From positions 1-5,530 of the forward strand of contig CAJXJE010000056.1 of assembly GCA_913054215.1 (NCBI GenBank): a stretch of 5,530 bases of DNA. The letters are read 5' to 3'. Shown here piece after piece: positions 4,778-5,530 of the stretch; the first letter of the stretch is position 1, and the number at the start of each line of letters is the position of its first letter. The translations under genes and the position numbers were made by a program. Under the pieces are notes generated by a model. That model worked only from the letters and a program-made list of their open reading frames with translations. It did no database searches and had not been told where the DNA came from. Source of the stretch: an uncultured Candidatus Peregrinibacteria bacterium (GTDB lineage Bacteria > Patescibacteriota > Gracilibacteria > Peribacterales > Peribacteraceae).

Positions 4778-5203
4778 TTAAGAAGTTTTTTTAGGACGCT
4801 TTGCACCGTAGGCAGATCGGCCTTGCCTTCGTGAATGCACACCTTCGGTATCAAGAACACCACGAACAATGTGGTAACGCACTCCAGGAAGGTCCTTTAC
4901 ACGACCTCCACGAACAAGCACAACGGAGTGTTCTTGTAGGTTGTGTCCTTCTCCACCGATGTAGGCCTTTACCTCGTGACCGTTTGTAAGCCGTACACGG
5001 GCAATCTTACGTAGGGCAGAGTTTGGCTTCTTTGGTGTCATAGTCGTGACCTTGATACACACACCACGCTTGAAAGGACACCCTTTCCTCATAGGGACAT
5101 TCTTTAATTTCAGAGCATTCCAGCTGTACTGAAGCGCAGGAGACTTGCTCTTCTTTTTCTTGTCCTGGCGACCTTTGCGAATGAGTTGATTTACGGTAGG
5201 CAT
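4778..5203 (-). CDS. rpsL: 30S ribosomal protein S12
   Basis: A 141-residue decoding-centre protein that monitors codon-anticodon pairing. MPTVNQLIRKGR opens the protein. TPKKPNSALRK (56-66), GGEGHNLQEHSVVLVRGGRVKDLPGVRYH (83-111) and a basic C-terminus follow. K58 and K103 correspond to the lysines commonly changed in streptomycin resistance, and both are wild type here. D104 is the residue methylthiolated by RimO in other bacteria. Compared with the 124-residue E. coli protein it has about 15 extra residues between SPAL (21-24) and CPFKRGVC (42-49), like the Bacillus-type S12. It is the first of the str genes here, nine bases ahead of rpsG. No Shine-Dalgarno precedes the ATG. I see no strong promoter in the 107 bp upstream; TTTACT-17-TACAGT is the best, and weak. 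Confidence 0.99.
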   Translation of the reverse strand: MPTVNQLIRKGRQDKKKKSKSPALQYSWNALKLKNVPMRKGCPFKRGVCIKVTTMTPKKPNSALRKIARVRLTNGHEVKAYIGGEGHNLQEHSVVLVRGGRVKDLPGVRYHIVRGVLDTEGVHSRRQGRSAYGAKRPKKTS

Positions 5204-5269
5204 AATAATACGGGTAATCGCCCGATGGCGTCATTTATCGACACCCAAGATCAGGCAAAAGGACTGTAA

Positions 5270-5282
5270 AGCCTCTAAGGCT
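5270..5282 (-). terminator. Small hairpin between the right-hand gene and rpsL
   Basis: AGCCT (5270-5274) and AGGCT (5278-5282) form a perfect five-base-pair stem with a three-base loop, 28 bases after the stop of the right-hand gene. On the minus strand it is followed only by TTACAG, so termination would be weak. The remaining intergenic DNA from 5204 to 5310 shows nothing else firm. Confidence 0.25.
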
Positions 5283-5310
5283 CTAAGTAAAGGAAAATAC
5301 GGAATATTCT

Positions 5311-5530
5311 TTAGGCCATTGAGTCCATACCACTATCTGGCTGCATACTTGTGATCTGTATAGCGTGATCTTTTCCATCTGCTATATGCATAGTAGGATT
5401 TGATCTTCCAACAAATTCATTCTTGAATATAGTTCCTATTGTTGCAGCTTCACCTGTTTTTGTTTTCTTAAATATCCTATCAAAGTATTCTGAGTGAGTC
5501 TTACCGCTATCTGTGTAGGAAGACTGTCCA
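5311..5530 (-). CDS. C-terminal end of an unrecognised protein (runs off right edge)
   Basis: An open frame of 72 codons enters from the right edge (first full codon at 5529) and ends with TAA at 5311-5313. The sequence is mixed polar, e.g. YFDRIFKKTKTGEAATIGTI (15-34), then GRSNPTMHIADGKDHAIQI (41-59), and ends in a methionine-rich tail SMQPDSGMDSMA. I recognise no family. It is not the C-terminus of RpoC, the usual neighbour upstream of rpsL in many bacteria. Codon use differs from the other genes: five of six isoleucines are ATA and both arginines are AGG/AGA, against no ATA among nine isoleucines in the ribD fragment. This could reflect acquired DNA or merely low expression. It being coding is supported by the long open frame and ordinary amino-acid composition, but the fragment is short. 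Confidence 0.6.
   Translation of the reverse strand, partial: GQSSYTDSGKTHSEYFDRIFKKTKTGEAATIGTIFKNEFVGRSNPTMHIADGKDHAIQITSMQPDSGMDSMA

Noticed and set aside
5007..5234. Minus-strand frame starting at an ATG upstream of rpsL (possible overlapping gene or upstream ORF)
   Set aside because: It is out of frame with rpsL and overlaps its conserved coding sequence; the translation has no recognisable content and the ATG has no ribosome site.

Overview
The window reads as bacterial chromosome with all recognisable genes on the minus strand. In transcription order (right to left) they are: the C-terminal end of an unrecognised protein, rpsL (S12), rpsG (S7), a 127-residue protein of unknown function, fusA (EF-G), a TrpR-superfamily (YerC/YecD-like) regulator, and the N-terminal 103 codons of ribD. 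The core is a str operon (rpsL-rpsG-fusA) split between rpsG and fusA by about 1 kb. S12 carries the spacer insertion seen in Bacillus-type S12. The regulator is of a type found in Firmicutes and Candidate Phyla Radiation (Patescibacteria) genomes. None of the six visible gene starts has a Shine-Dalgarno sequence. Together these suggest an uncultivated, perhaps CPR-type, bacterium; this placement is inference.

The most notable non-genic content is a two-copy dispersed repeat. Copy 1 (343-633) lies between the TrpR-like gene and ribD. Copy 2 (3835-4225) lies between rpsG and the 127-residue gene. Both copies are in the same orientation and share identical blocks up to 38 nt. Each is bounded by imperfect terminal inverted repeats of about 40 bp, and each terminus contains its own hairpin. 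This resembles a MITE-like, non-autonomous element. Copy 2 has an extra ~100 bp insert bordered by an inverted repeat, which looks like a degenerate inverted piece of the element core.

Region by region: 1-311 ribD (partial); 312-644 a short leader plus repeat copy 1; 645-1040 TrpR-like regulator; 1041-1166 an intergenic stretch with a palindrome and promoter candidate and a possible fusA terminator; 1167-3272 fusA; 3273-3347 a fusA leader with two interleaved inverted repeats; 3348-3731 the unknown 127-aa gene with a good sigma70-type promoter whose predicted start site falls on its ATG; 3732-4315 that promoter, two small hairpins, repeat copy 2 and an AT-rich palindrome; 4316-4768 rpsG; 4778-5203 rpsL; 5204-5310 an intergenic stretch with a small hairpin; 5311-5530 the end of an unrecognised gene with distinct codon use.

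Functionally, rpsL, rpsG and fusA encode translation machinery (decoding-site protein, small-subunit head assembly protein, translocase). RibD starts the pyrimidine branch of riboflavin synthesis, and the regulator is an HTH protein of unknown target. I see no defence system, CRISPR array, tRNA, rRNA or transposase gene.
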